Shown here in pieces: positions 33,337-41,352 of a stretch of DNA of 64,000 nucleotides (its first letter is position 1; every line of letters begins with the position of its first letter). The stretch is taken from positions 1 through 64,000 of the forward strand of contig NZ_SMKD01000003.1 in NCBI RefSeq assembly GCF_004348595.1, given 5' to 3'. This DNA comes from Micromonospora sp. KC723 (lineage in GTDB: Bacteria > Actinomycetota > Actinomycetes > Mycobacteriales > Micromonosporaceae). Below the pieces are notes generated by a model. The model was not told where the DNA came from. It worked only from the letters and a program-made list of their open reading frames with translations, and searched no databases. Position numbers and translations under genes: made by a program.

Positions 33337-35289
33337 ATGCTCCAACGCATCGGTACAAACGTTTTAACCAGGCTCCCACCTGGTAACGGCTGGTCATCGC
33401 CGTACACCGGGTGGACCAGGGCGCACTGGGAGGCGGTGGCCGACCACCTGCTGGACGCGGTCGTGCCCCACGCGGTGCCGGGTTTCGCCCAGTACCGGCT
33501 CCCTGGCCGGCCCGGCGGCGCGGGCCTGACCAGTGACGGCCTGGAGGGTTACGCGCGGACCTTCCTGCTCGCCGCCTTCCGTATCGCGGGCGCGGGCGGC
33601 GACGTGCCGGGGCAACTCATCGAGCGGTACGCGGACGGCCTCGCCCACGGCACCGATCCCGGCGACCGGTACGCGTGGCCGGCGCCGGCCGACTGCTCCC
33701 AGCAGATCGTGGAGGCGGCCTCGATCGCGTTGGCGTTGCACGAGACCCGCCGCTGGCTGTTCGACCGGCTCGACAGCCGGGTGCGGGAGCGGGTGGTCGA
33801 CTGGCTCGCCGGCTTCGCGGGCAGACGGACGTGGCAGAGCAACTGGGTGCTGTTCCCCGTCGTGATCCAGCAGTTCCTGGCCGGCGTCGGCGGACCGCAC
33901 GAGCCGGCCGAGATCGCCGGCGGGCTCGACCAGATCGAGCAGTGGTACGTCGGGGACGGCTGGTACACCGACGGCGCCGGACGCTGCTTCGACTACTACG
34001 CCGGTTGGGCGATGCACCTGTACCCGCTGATGTGGGCGCGGATGTCCGGCGACCGGGAGCGCGGCTTCCGGTACCGGGAGCGGCTGCGCGCCTTCCTGGA
34101 GCAGTACCAGCACATGTTCGCGCGCGACGGCGCACCGGTGCACCAGGGCCGGTCGCTGTGCTACCGGTACGCCGCCGTCGCCCCGCTGTGGCTGGGCGAG
34201 TTGACGGACGCCAGCCCGCTGCCCGCCGGGCGCACCCGCCGGATCGCCAGCGGCGTGCTGCGGCACTTCGTCGAGCGGGGAGTGCCGGACGAGCGCGGGC
34301 TGCTGGGCCTTGGCTGGTACGACGACTTCCTCCCGGCCGTCCAGCACTACTCCGGGCCGGCCTCGCCGTACTGGGCCGGCAAGGGCTTCCTCGGCCTGCT
34401 GCTGCCCGGGGACCATCCGGCGTGGACGGCCCGGGAGAGCGCCGCGCCGATCGACGACGGTGACCGGACCGTCGCGATGCCCGGCCCCGGCTGGCTGCTG
34501 CACGCCACCCGGCACGACGGCCTCGTCCGGGTGGTCAACCACGGCAGTGACCGGGCCCGCCACCTCGCGGCCGACGGGCTGGAGGATCCGCACTACGCCC
34601 GCTTCGGGTACGCCTCGCACGCCGCTCCGGAGGCCGGCGAGGACGCCCGCCTGCGGGCGGTGGACGGCCATCTCGCCGTGGTGGCGCCGGATGGCACGCT
34701 CTCGCGGCGGCGGAGGATCGAACCGATCGCCGTGTTCGACCGGTTCGCCAGCTCCGCCTACGAGGACGCGCTGCCCGCCGGTCCGGTCCGGGTGGAGACC
34801 GCCTCGATCGTGCGCGGGCCGTGGGAGGTCCGCGTGCACCGGGTCACCGCGCCGCCGGGCTGCGGGGTGCGCGAGGGCGGGTACGCGCTGGCCGGCGACC
34901 GCCCGCCGGCCGACCAGACCGGGCCCGGGTGGGCGTGCGTGCGGCGGCCGGACGGGCTGGCCAGCACCGTGGTCGCCCTGCACGGCCTCCGTGCGGCCGC
35001 CGTGGCGAGGTCGGTCGACTCGAACGCGTACGGCGCCTGCTCCGCCACCCCGTACCTGACGGCGACCGAACACCCGGGTGGGAGCGCGCTGTACGTCTCG
35101 CTGGTGACGCTCACCGGGGACCGCGTCGTTCCGGACGCGCTGCGGGAGTCGGTCGTGACGGTGGTCGACGGGGACAGGGCCGGCGTGCGGTTCCCGGACG
35201 GGGAACGCGTCGAGGTGGTGCTGGGCACCGCGCGGTCCTACGTCCGCTACCCGGTGGCGGGCCCGCCGGTGCGCTGGTCACCGGCTTGA
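33337..35289 (+). CDS. DUF2264 domain protein (GH154-related)
   Basis: A 650-residue protein with no signal peptide, hence probably cytoplasmic. The N-terminal two thirds match DUF2264: SPYTGWTRAHWEAVADHLLDAV, LEGYARTFLLAAFRIAG, NWVLFPVVIQQFLAGVG, WYTDGAGRCFDYYAGWAMHLYPLMW, HQGRSLCYRYAAVAPLW and SPYWAGKGFLGLLLP, an alpha/alpha-barrel pattern. A C-terminal beta domain follows. Some relatives are placed in glycoside hydrolase family GH154 (beta-glucuronidase), so it may trim imported uronic-acid oligomers. The ATG has GAAGG eight bases upstream. An operator-like palindrome lies within codons 6-11. Divergent from the lyase gene and followed by the LacI gene. Confidence 0.82.
   Translation: MLQRIGTNVLTRLPPGNGWSSPYTGWTRAHWEAVADHLLDAVVPHAVPGFAQYRLPGRPGGAGLTSDGLEGYARTFLLAAFRIAGAGGDVPGQLIERYADGLAHGTDPGDRYAWPAPADCSQQIVEAASIALALHETRRWLFDRLDSRVRERVVDWLAGFAGRRTWQSNWVLFPVVIQQFLAGVGGPHEPAEIAGGLDQIEQWYVGDGWYTDGAGRCFDYYAGWAMHLYPLMWARMSGDRERGFRYRERLRAFLEQYQHMFARDGAPVHQGRSLCYRYAAVAPLWLGELTDASPLPAGRTRRIASGVLRHFVERGVPDERGLLGLGWYDDFLPAVQHYSGPASPYWAGKGFLGLLLPGDHPAWTARESAAPIDDGDRTVAMPGPGWLLHATRHDGLVRVVNHGSDRARHLAADGLEDPHYARFGYASHAAPEAGEDARLRAVDGHLAVVAPDGTLSRRRRIEPIAVFDRFASSAYEDALPAGPVRVETASIVRGPWEVRVHRVTAPPGCGVREGGYALAGDRPPADQTGPGWACVRRPDGLASTVVALHGLRAAAVARSVDSNAYGACSATPYLTATEHPGGSALYVSLVTLTGDRVVPDALRESVVTVVDGDRAGVRFPDGERVEVVLGTARSYVRYPVAGPPVRWSPA
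33354..33367. promoter_or_regulatory. Possible LacI-type operator inside the DUF2264 start
   Basis: TACAAACGTTTTAA has a perfect AAACGTTT core and sits just after the start codon. It agrees less well (7 of 12) with the other sites of the locus. It could act as a roadblock operator. Confidence 0.35.
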
Positions 35290-35318
35290 CACTGCTGACC
35301 GTGGAGCCGATCATTTCC

Positions 35319-35330
35319 GTAACCGTTTTC
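35319..35330 (+). promoter_or_regulatory. Candidate LacI-type operator before the LacI gene
   Basis: GTAACCGTTTTC lies 23 bases before the LacI start, identical at 11 of 12 positions to the site at 40113-40124. The position suits autoregulation. Confidence 0.6.
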
Positions 35331-35352
35331 TGAAAATCCCGACGGGGTGGCG

Positions 35353-36420
35353 ATGGCGCGGCGGGCGAGCGAAGCTGCCGGAGACCGGCGGCGGTCCACG
35401 ATCCGCGAGGTCGCCGACCGGGCCGGGGTGTCCGTGGCGACCGTCTCCCGGATCCTGACCGGCAGCTACCCGGCCGCCCCGTCGACCCGGGCGCGGGTGA
35501 TGCGTGCGGTCAAGGAGCTGGACTACGTCGCCAACGCGCACGCCCGGGCACTGGCTGGTACCCCGAGCAAGAGCATCGCGATCGTGCTCAACTCGGTGAT
35601 CTCGCCCCACTACGCCCACGTGGCCCAGGGCGTCGAGGCCCAAGCCGCCGCCGAGGGCCGGTTGTGTTTGATCGGCACCACCGGCGGCGACCCGGAGCGC
35701 GAGCTCGCGATGGTCAAGTTCATGCGGGAACAGCATGCCGAGGCGGTCATCCTGGTCGGCAACGTGGTGGCCGACGACAAGTACCGGGAACGGATGGGCC
35801 AGTACGCGCGCGCGCTGGCCGCGATCGGCTCCCGGCTGGTGCTGTGCGGGCGCCCGTCGCTCGGCCCCGACGTGCCCGCGATCCTCGTGGAGTACGACCA
35901 CGTGGGCGGCGCGTTCGCGGCCACCAGCCATCTCCTGTCCGCAGGGCACCGGCGGATCCTGTGCCTGGGCTACCGCGCCGGCTACACCACGGTCGAGGGG
36001 CGGCTGACCGGGTACCGGCAGGCGTTGGCCGCGCACGGCGTGCCGCACGACCCCACCCTGGAGGTCGAGGGCACGATGGAACGGCACGAGGGCTACCGGA
36101 TGATGACGGAACGACTGGCCGCCGGCGACCGCGACTTCACCGCCGTCTTCGCCATCAACGACCTCATCGCCGGCGGCGCATACCGGGCGCTCGCCGAGCG
36201 TGGACTGCGGGTACCCGACGACGTGTCGATGGTCGGCTTCGACGACCTGCCGCCCGCGCCCGACCTCAACCTGACCACCGTGCACCTGCCCCACGAGGAG
36301 GTCGGGCGCACCGCCGTGCGCCTCGCGCTGGAGCACGAGGCACGCGGCGGCGCACCGCCACACGTCACCCTCGGCACGCACCTGGTCGTACGGGACTCGG
36401 TCCGTCCGCTCCTGAGGTGA
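35353..36420 (+). CDS. LacI family transcriptional regulator
   Basis: A 355-residue regulator. The N-terminal helix-turn-helix is TIREVADRAGVSVATVSRIL (about 18-37), with the hinge helix ANAHARALAGTPS. The periplasmic-binding-protein-like sensor domain follows (SIAIVLNSVISPHYAHVAQGVEAQA, AVFAINDLIAGGAYRALAERGLRVPDDVSMVGFDD), typical of sugar sensing. The ATG is chosen over a GTG six bases upstream by spacing to the GACGGGG site. It lies between the DUF2264 gene and the second ABC transporter, and similar palindromic sites occur before itself, the lyase/DUF2264 pair and the dehydrogenase/transporter pair, so it is the likely local repressor. Confidence 0.93.
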   Translation: MARRASEAAGDRRRSTIREVADRAGVSVATVSRILTGSYPAAPSTRARVMRAVKELDYVANAHARALAGTPSKSIAIVLNSVISPHYAHVAQGVEAQAAAEGRLCLIGTTGGDPERELAMVKFMREQHAEAVILVGNVVADDKYRERMGQYARALAAIGSRLVLCGRPSLGPDVPAILVEYDHVGGAFAATSHLLSAGHRRILCLGYRAGYTTVEGRLTGYRQALAAHGVPHDPTLEVEGTMERHEGYRMMTERLAAGDRDFTAVFAINDLIAGGAYRALAERGLRVPDDVSMVGFDDLPPAPDLNLTTVHLPHEEVGRTAVRLALEHEARGGAPPHVTLGTHLVVRDSVRPLLR

Positions 36421-36435
36421 CGCCGGGCGCGCGGC

Positions 36436-38076
36436 TCAGGTGGCAGCGGCGTACTCGGTCGCCAGTTCCTCGGCGAGCTTGTCGCCACCGGCCTGCTTCC
36501 ACTGGCTGACCGCGTCCTTCCACGCGGAGACCGGCTTGCGGCCGAAGACGATGGCCGACACGGCGTCGCCGACGATCCGGTTCAGCTCGGCTCCCTTGCT
36601 GCTCTGCGTCGCCGAACGCAGGCCGACGGCGGGGTCGGCCACGCTCTTCGGCAGCACCGCCTTCTCCCACTCGTGCACGGCGCGGGCCGCCTCGGGGTGC
36701 CCCGGCAGGTACAGCACGGCCGGCGCGACCCCGATGTACTTGACCGGCAGGTTGGTGTTGTTCTCCACACCGGACAGCTCGGTGGGCACGATGCCGCCGG
36801 CCTCCTTGGTGAAGTGCACTCCTTCGACACCGTAGTTGGCCAGCTCGTACTCGGCGGTGCCGAACGGTGCGCTGAGGTAGTCGCAGACGCGAAGGAGCAG
36901 CTTGATCCGGTCGGGGCTAGCCTTCTTGAAGGCCACGTGGCCGAAGAATCCGGTGCCGCGCCAGGGCGTGGGGGTGGGCCCGTACGGCCGGCCGAGGTCG
37001 AGCTGGAACCGGCCATTGATCTTGGCAAGGGTGTTGGGGGCCACCGCGCCGAACCCGTCGCTGATCGACACCACGGTGCCGCTGTGCCAGAACGTCTGCA
37101 GGTCGGTGGCGCTGAGCGTGAGGCTGTCCGGATGGTAGGCCCCGGCCTCGGCGAGGCGGCGCATGACACCGAGCGCCTCCTCGAACTGCGCGGTGGTGAG
37201 CGTGCTGACGAACTTCCCACCGTCCACCCGCCACTGGTTGGGCGCGCCGAGCGAACCGGCGTGGTAGGTGATCGCCCCAGCGCCCGCGAACAGGGACTTG
37301 GAGCCCCCGATGCCCCACCGCCGGCCGCCGGTGACCTCCCGCATCGCGGCCACGTACCCCTCGGTGTCCCACTGGACCGGCACACCGGCCTGGTTCAGGG
37401 CGGTGCGGTTGACGAACAGGCTGTTGCCCGGTGCCGGCCGCTCCAACGGCACGCCGTAGATCCGGCCGTTGATGCGGCCCATCGCCTTCCAGGCGCGCGT
37501 CGGGATGTTGGCGAGGTGGGGATACTCCCGCACCGCGTCGCCGCTGACCAGGTCGGAGATGTCGGCGCACTGTGCCTGGATGAACTCGGCCGCGCGGGGT
37601 AGCGCCAGCTGACTGAACATGATGATGTCCGGCAGGTCGTCGCCGGAGGCCATCAGCGTGGTCATCTTCTGGCCGTACTCGGCGTCGGGAATGACCACGA
37701 GCTTCAGGTTGACGTTGAGCGCCTTGTTGATCGCCTGCCAGAACCGGTTGGCCTCCGCGGGTTTGGGCGGGGCGCCGTAGGTGATGACCATCGCGGTGAC
37801 GTCGGAGCCGTCACCGACGGTGTCGTTCACCGACCTGGCCACCTGCTGCGGGTAGGTCAGGTACAGGGCTTGCACGCCCTCGTCGTCGCCGGGCGCGTCC
37901 GGCCGCGGACCGGCGAACGGCACGTACGCGGGCCACGGCGCCAGATCCTTGCCGGCGTTGCCGACATCGCGTCTGGCCCCGTCACCACAGCCGGTGAGCA
38001 GCGGCCCGGCGACACCGGCCAGCGCGCCCGCGCCGGCCAGCCTCAACAACGACCGTCGGTTGACATGAGCGGACAT
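36436..38076 (-). CDS. ABC transporter substrate-binding lipoprotein (LplA/YtcQ-like)
   Basis: A 546-residue exported lipoprotein. The leader has both a twin-arginine motif (NRRSLLRLAG) and a lipobox, LLTGC (Cys30). The mature part is of the long LplA/YtcQ type: ITYGAPPKPAEANRFWQAINKALN, DDLPDIIMFSQL, GRIYGVPLERPAPGNSLFVNRTALNQAGVP, and an extended C-terminal lobe. In Bacillus the homologous YtcQ and LplA systems take up rhamnogalacturonan- or pectin-derived oligomers, which fits the neighbouring lyase. ATG with GGAGGGA upstream. It is the last gene of the reverse-strand transporter operon and lies convergent to the LacI gene, 15 bases away. Confidence 0.9.
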   Translation of the reverse strand: MSAHVNRRSLLRLAGAGALAGVAGPLLTGCGDGARRDVGNAGKDLAPWPAYVPFAGPRPDAPGDDEGVQALYLTYPQQVARSVNDTVGDGSDVTAMVITYGAPPKPAEANRFWQAINKALNVNLKLVVIPDAEYGQKMTTLMASGDDLPDIIMFSQLALPRAAEFIQAQCADISDLVSGDAVREYPHLANIPTRAWKAMGRINGRIYGVPLERPAPGNSLFVNRTALNQAGVPVQWDTEGYVAAMREVTGGRRWGIGGSKSLFAGAGAITYHAGSLGAPNQWRVDGGKFVSTLTTAQFEEALGVMRRLAEAGAYHPDSLTLSATDLQTFWHSGTVVSISDGFGAVAPNTLAKINGRFQLDLGRPYGPTPTPWRGTGFFGHVAFKKASPDRIKLLLRVCDYLSAPFGTAEYELANYGVEGVHFTKEAGGIVPTELSGVENNTNLPVKYIGVAPAVLYLPGHPEAARAVHEWEKAVLPKSVADPAVGLRSATQSSKGAELNRIVGDAVSAIVFGRKPVSAWKDAVSQWKQAGGDKLAEELATEYAAAT

Positions 38077-38104
38077 GCGGTCCCTCCTCTCTAGAGGGTG
38101 ACAT

Positions 38105-38983
38105 CTATGCCTTGAGGGCCCCGGTGAGGACACCCTTGACGAAGTAGCGCTGGAGGAACGGATAGACGACCACGATCGGCGCGGTGGCGAGCACCACCAC
38201 GGCCATCTGTGTCGACTGTGGCGCGGCGGTGGCCACGGCCTCCCCGGTCATGTCCGCGCCTCCGGTCACGTACTGCCGCAGGACCGTGCCGATCGGCCAC
38301 TTCGACTGGTCGTTGAAGTAGATGATGGCCTCGAAGAACCGGTTCCAGTACGCCACCGCGTAGAACAGACCGACGACCGCCAGCACCGCCTTCGACAGGG
38401 GCAGCACCACCCGCCACAGCATGGCCAGGTCCCCGGCGCCGTCGATGCGCGCCGCCTCCAGCAACTCCGCCGGAATGGACTGGAAGAAGCCGCGCATCAC
38501 GACCAGGTTGAAGACGTTGACCAGGAACGGCAGGATCAGCGCGGCGTACTGGTCGAACAGTCCGGTGGTGCGCACCACCAGGAACAGCGGGATCATTCCC
38601 GGCGGGAAGAGAAACGTGAACAGGACCAGCAGCAGGACCGGCCGGCCGCCGTACACCCCCGGCCGGCTGAGCGCGTACGCCAGGAAGACCGTGCAGGTCA
38701 GGCTCAGTGCCGTACCGACGACGGTGACGCCCGCGCTCACCAGCAGGGCGCGCGTCACGACACCGCCGTCGAGGATCTCGGTGTACGCGTCGAAGGTGAT
38801 CCGCCGCGGCCACACGACCCAGCCGCCGTTGGCGATCACGTCCTGGGGCGCGGCGAGGCTCGTCGCCACGACGGTCCAGATCGGGAACAGCACGAGCAGC
38901 ACGACCACGGCCAGCGCGACCGCCTTCGCCGCCCGGATGGCCGGCCCGGGTCGCCCCTGCCAGGCAGGGTACGCATGCCTCAT
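38105..38983 (-). CDS. ABC transporter permease (LplC/YtcP-like)
   Basis: A 292-residue six-helix permease. The EAA loop is ELLEAARIDGAGDLAMLWRVVLPLSKAV, and the C-terminus ends YFVKGVLTGALKA, typical of LplC/YtcP proteins. The ATG at 38983 overlaps the upstream permease stop by four bases, so the two are coupled. It forms the channel with the LplB-like permease for the 36436-38076 binding protein. Confidence 0.92.
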   Translation of the reverse strand: MRHAYPAWQGRPGPAIRAAKAVALAVVVLLVLFPIWTVVATSLAAPQDVIANGGWVVWPRRITFDAYTEILDGGVVTRALLVSAGVTVVGTALSLTCTVFLAYALSRPGVYGGRPVLLLVLFTFLFPPGMIPLFLVVRTTGLFDQYAALILPFLVNVFNLVVMRGFFQSIPAELLEAARIDGAGDLAMLWRVVLPLSKAVLAVVGLFYAVAYWNRFFEAIIYFNDQSKWPIGTVLRQYVTGGADMTGEAVATAAPQSTQMAVVVLATAPIVVVYPFLQRYFVKGVLTGALKA

Positions 38984-39981
38984 CGCTGGTACACCCCCTG
39001 CTCGCCGAGGCGGTGCGCCACCTTGTTCGCCGTGTAGACGAGAACGACGCCGATGACGCCCTTGAACAGCCCGGCCGCGGCGGCGTAGCCAAACTCGCCG
39101 TTGGCGAAGCCGGTGAAGTACACGAACGTGTCGAGCACCTCCCCGACCTCCGGGCCGACCGCCTGCCGCTGCAGGAAGAACTGCTCGAAGCCGACGTCCA
39201 GGAACTCGCCGAGCCGCAGCACGAGCAGCAGCACCAGGACCGGCCGGATACCCGGCAGGGTCACGTGCCACAGCCGCCGCCACCAGCCGGCGCCGTCCAG
39301 CGCCGACGCCTCGTACTGCTGCTCGTCCACCTGGGACAGCGCGGCGAGGAAGATGATGGTGGCCCAGCCGCACTCCTTCCAGAGCACCTGCACGACCACC
39401 AGCGGCTTGTACGCGTCCGGGTTGCCGATGACGTGGAGAGAGCCCAGACCCAGGTCACCCAGCCACCCGTTGACCACGCCGGCCCCGCCGAGCATGTGCT
39501 GGAACAGCGCCACGACGATCACCCACGACAGGAAGTGCGGCAGGTACACCACGCTCTGCACGAACCGCCTGACGACGTTGCCGACCAGGCTGTGCAGCAG
39601 CAGCGCCAGGGCCAGCGGCGCGGGGAAGAAGAAGACGATCTGGAGCGCGGCGATCACCACCGTGTTGCGGACGGCGTTCCAGAAGCCCGGGTCGCCGAAC
39701 ATCTGCCGGAAGTTCGCCAGCCCGACCCATTCGCTGCCCGCGATGCCCAGGAAGGGCACATAGTCCAGGAAGGCCAGCGTGTTGCCGAACAGCGCGCCGT
39801 AGTGGAAGACCAGGAAATAGGCGACGCCGGGGACCATCAGCAGCAGTAGCAGCCGGTCCCGCCGGATCCGCTGGCGGTGGCCGCGCCGCGACCTTCGGCC
39901 GGCGCGGCGGGTATCGCGGCCGGTGAGGGCGGTGGGACGCCGCCCGACGTCGGACGACCGCGGTGCATCGATCGCGCTCAC
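38980..39981 (-). CDS. ABC transporter permease (LplB/YteP-like)
   Basis: A 333-residue membrane protein with a basic Arg-rich cytoplasmic leader (about 1-43) and six helices. LplB-type signatures are LLLLMVPGVAYFLVFHYGALFG, NTVVIAALQIVFFFPAPLALALLL and the EAA loop QYEASALDGAGWWRRLWHVTLPGIRPV. It is first in the operon of three; no ATPase gene is present. Operator-like sequences lie in the 170-base region shared with the divergent dehydrogenase gene. Confidence 0.92.
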   Translation of the reverse strand: MSAIDAPRSSDVGRRPTALTGRDTRRAGRRSRRGHRQRIRRDRLLLLLMVPGVAYFLVFHYGALFGNTLAFLDYVPFLGIAGSEWVGLANFRQMFGDPGFWNAVRNTVVIAALQIVFFFPAPLALALLLHSLVGNVVRRFVQSVVYLPHFLSWVIVVALFQHMLGGAGVVNGWLGDLGLGSLHVIGNPDAYKPLVVVQVLWKECGWATIIFLAALSQVDEQQYEASALDGAGWWRRLWHVTLPGIRPVLVLLLVLRLGEFLDVGFEQFFLQRQAVGPEVGEVLDTFVYFTGFANGEFGYAAAAGLFKGVIGVVLVYTANKVAHRLGEQGVYQR

Positions 39982-40045
39982 GTCGGCGGCCCCTCCCCGT
40001 GACCATGACTCTCGTCATCTGGCCGTAACAAGGTGGGATGAAGAT

Positions 40046-40055
40046 AAAGCGCTTA
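40046..40055. promoter_or_regulatory. Possible LacI-type operator before the transporter operon
   Basis: AAAGCGCTTA contains a perfect AAGCGCTT palindrome, the classic LacI-family core, 65 bases upstream of the permease start on the reverse strand. It matches the other sites less well (8 of 12) and could bind the same or another LacI protein. Confidence 0.45.
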
Positions 40056-40112
40056 CGTGGATGAGTCAACCACTGGACCTTGCCTGCCTTCGATACGTAG
40101 GCTCCACTGTGA

Positions 40113-40124
40113 GTAACCGTTTAC
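40113..40124 (+). promoter_or_regulatory. Candidate LacI-type operator before the dehydrogenase gene
   Basis: GTAACCGTTTAC is palindromic at 5 of 6 position pairs and lies 29 bases before the GTG start. Its near-twin is upstream of the LacI gene. Confidence 0.6.
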
Positions 40125-40152
40125 ATCGACGAACTCAACCGGAGGACGGTCC

Positions 40153-41160
40153 GTGCCGGAACGCCCTGTCGCGCTCCTCGCCATGCAGCCCTGGGCGCTG
40201 CCCGACCTCTTCCCGCCGGACGTGCTGAACCGGCTGCGGACACTGGCACGGCTCGCACCGGCCACCGTCCTCACGTCGTTCCGGACCGTGGAGGCCACCG
40301 CCGCGCTGCGCGACGTGGACGTCCTGCTGACCGGCTGGGGCTGCCCGCGCATCGACGACGCGGTCCTGGCCGCGACGCCGCGGCTCGGTGCCGTGATCCA
40401 CACCGCCGGTTCGGTGAAGAGACACGTCGACCCGGTGGTGTTCGCCCGGGGCATCGCCGTCTCGTCGGCCGCGCAGGCGAACGCGGTGCCGGTCGCCGAG
40501 TACACGGTCGCCGCTGTCGTCTTCGGCGCCAAACGGGTGCTCTCCCGCGCCCACTGGTTCGCCCACGACCGCACCGCCGGTGACTGGCGCTCCGGCGCCG
40601 GCACCGGGCTCTACGGCCGCACGGTCGGAGTCGTCGGCGCCTCCCGCACGGGCCGGCTCGTCCTGGAGCGGCTCCGGGACTTCGACGTACGACTGCTGCT
40701 GGCCGACCCGTACCTCACCGCCGAACAGGCCCGTGCCGTCGGCGCGGAGCTGGTCGACACCGACGCGCTGTGCCGCCGCGCCGACCTGGTCACCCTCCAC
40801 GCGCCTGCGCTGCCGCAGACCCGTCACCTGCTCGACGCTCGGCGGCTCGGTCTGCTCCGGGACGGCACCGTGTTGATCAACACCGCCCGGGGGTCGCTGG
40901 TGGACACCGTCGCCCTCACGGCCCACTGCGTCACGGGCCGCATCGAGGCCGTGCTCGACGTCACCGACCCCGAACCGCTGCCCGCCGACCATCCGCTCCT
41001 GCACCTACCCAACGTGCTGGTCACCCCGCACCTGGCCGGGTCGCAGGGACACGAGCTGCGCCGCCTGGGCGAGTTCGCGGTGGCGGAGGTCCGGCGGCTG
41101 GTCCGCGGCGAGCCGCTGCTCGGCGCCATCCACGGCGCGGATCTGCACCGGATCGCGTAA
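40153..41160 (+). CDS. D-2-hydroxyacid dehydrogenase family protein
   Basis: A 335-residue cytoplasmic NAD-dependent dehydrogenase. The cofactor loop is VGVVGASRTGRLVLERL (GASRTG at 162-167, where the usual GxGxxG has Ser in the second glycine place), with Asp185 (LLADPY) for the NAD ribose. Catalytic residues of the family are in place: Arg246 (NTARGSLVD), Glu274 (DVTDPEPLP) and His293 (VTPHLAGS). The substrate is unknown; the location in the pectin locus suggests a sugar-acid derived hydroxy or keto acid. The GTG start has GGAGGAC upstream. Divergent from the LplBC transporter operon and probably under the same LacI control. Confidence 0.9.
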   Translation: MPERPVALLAMQPWALPDLFPPDVLNRLRTLARLAPATVLTSFRTVEATAALRDVDVLLTGWGCPRIDDAVLAATPRLGAVIHTAGSVKRHVDPVVFARGIAVSSAAQANAVPVAEYTVAAVVFGAKRVLSRAHWFAHDRTAGDWRSGAGTGLYGRTVGVVGASRTGRLVLERLRDFDVRLLLADPYLTAEQARAVGAELVDTDALCRRADLVTLHAPALPQTRHLLDARRLGLLRDGTVLINTARGSLVDTVALTAHCVTGRIEAVLDVTDPEPLPADHPLLHLPNVLVTPHLAGSQGHELRRLGEFAVAEVRRLVRGEPLLGAIHGADLHRIA

Positions 41161-41352
41161 CCAGCGTTCCCGACCGGGTTTCCGGGGTCGGTCCACCGGA
41201 CCGCTGCCGCTGATCGAGCCGCGCGGACAGCCGGGAACTTTCTGGTTCCACCACCCGACTACCCGACCGGGAGACGGCGACCGGGCAGCCCCCTGGCTCG
41301 AAGGGCACGAGCCATCCCGATCCCACACCTTCGTACCCGATCGGAGCAGCCG

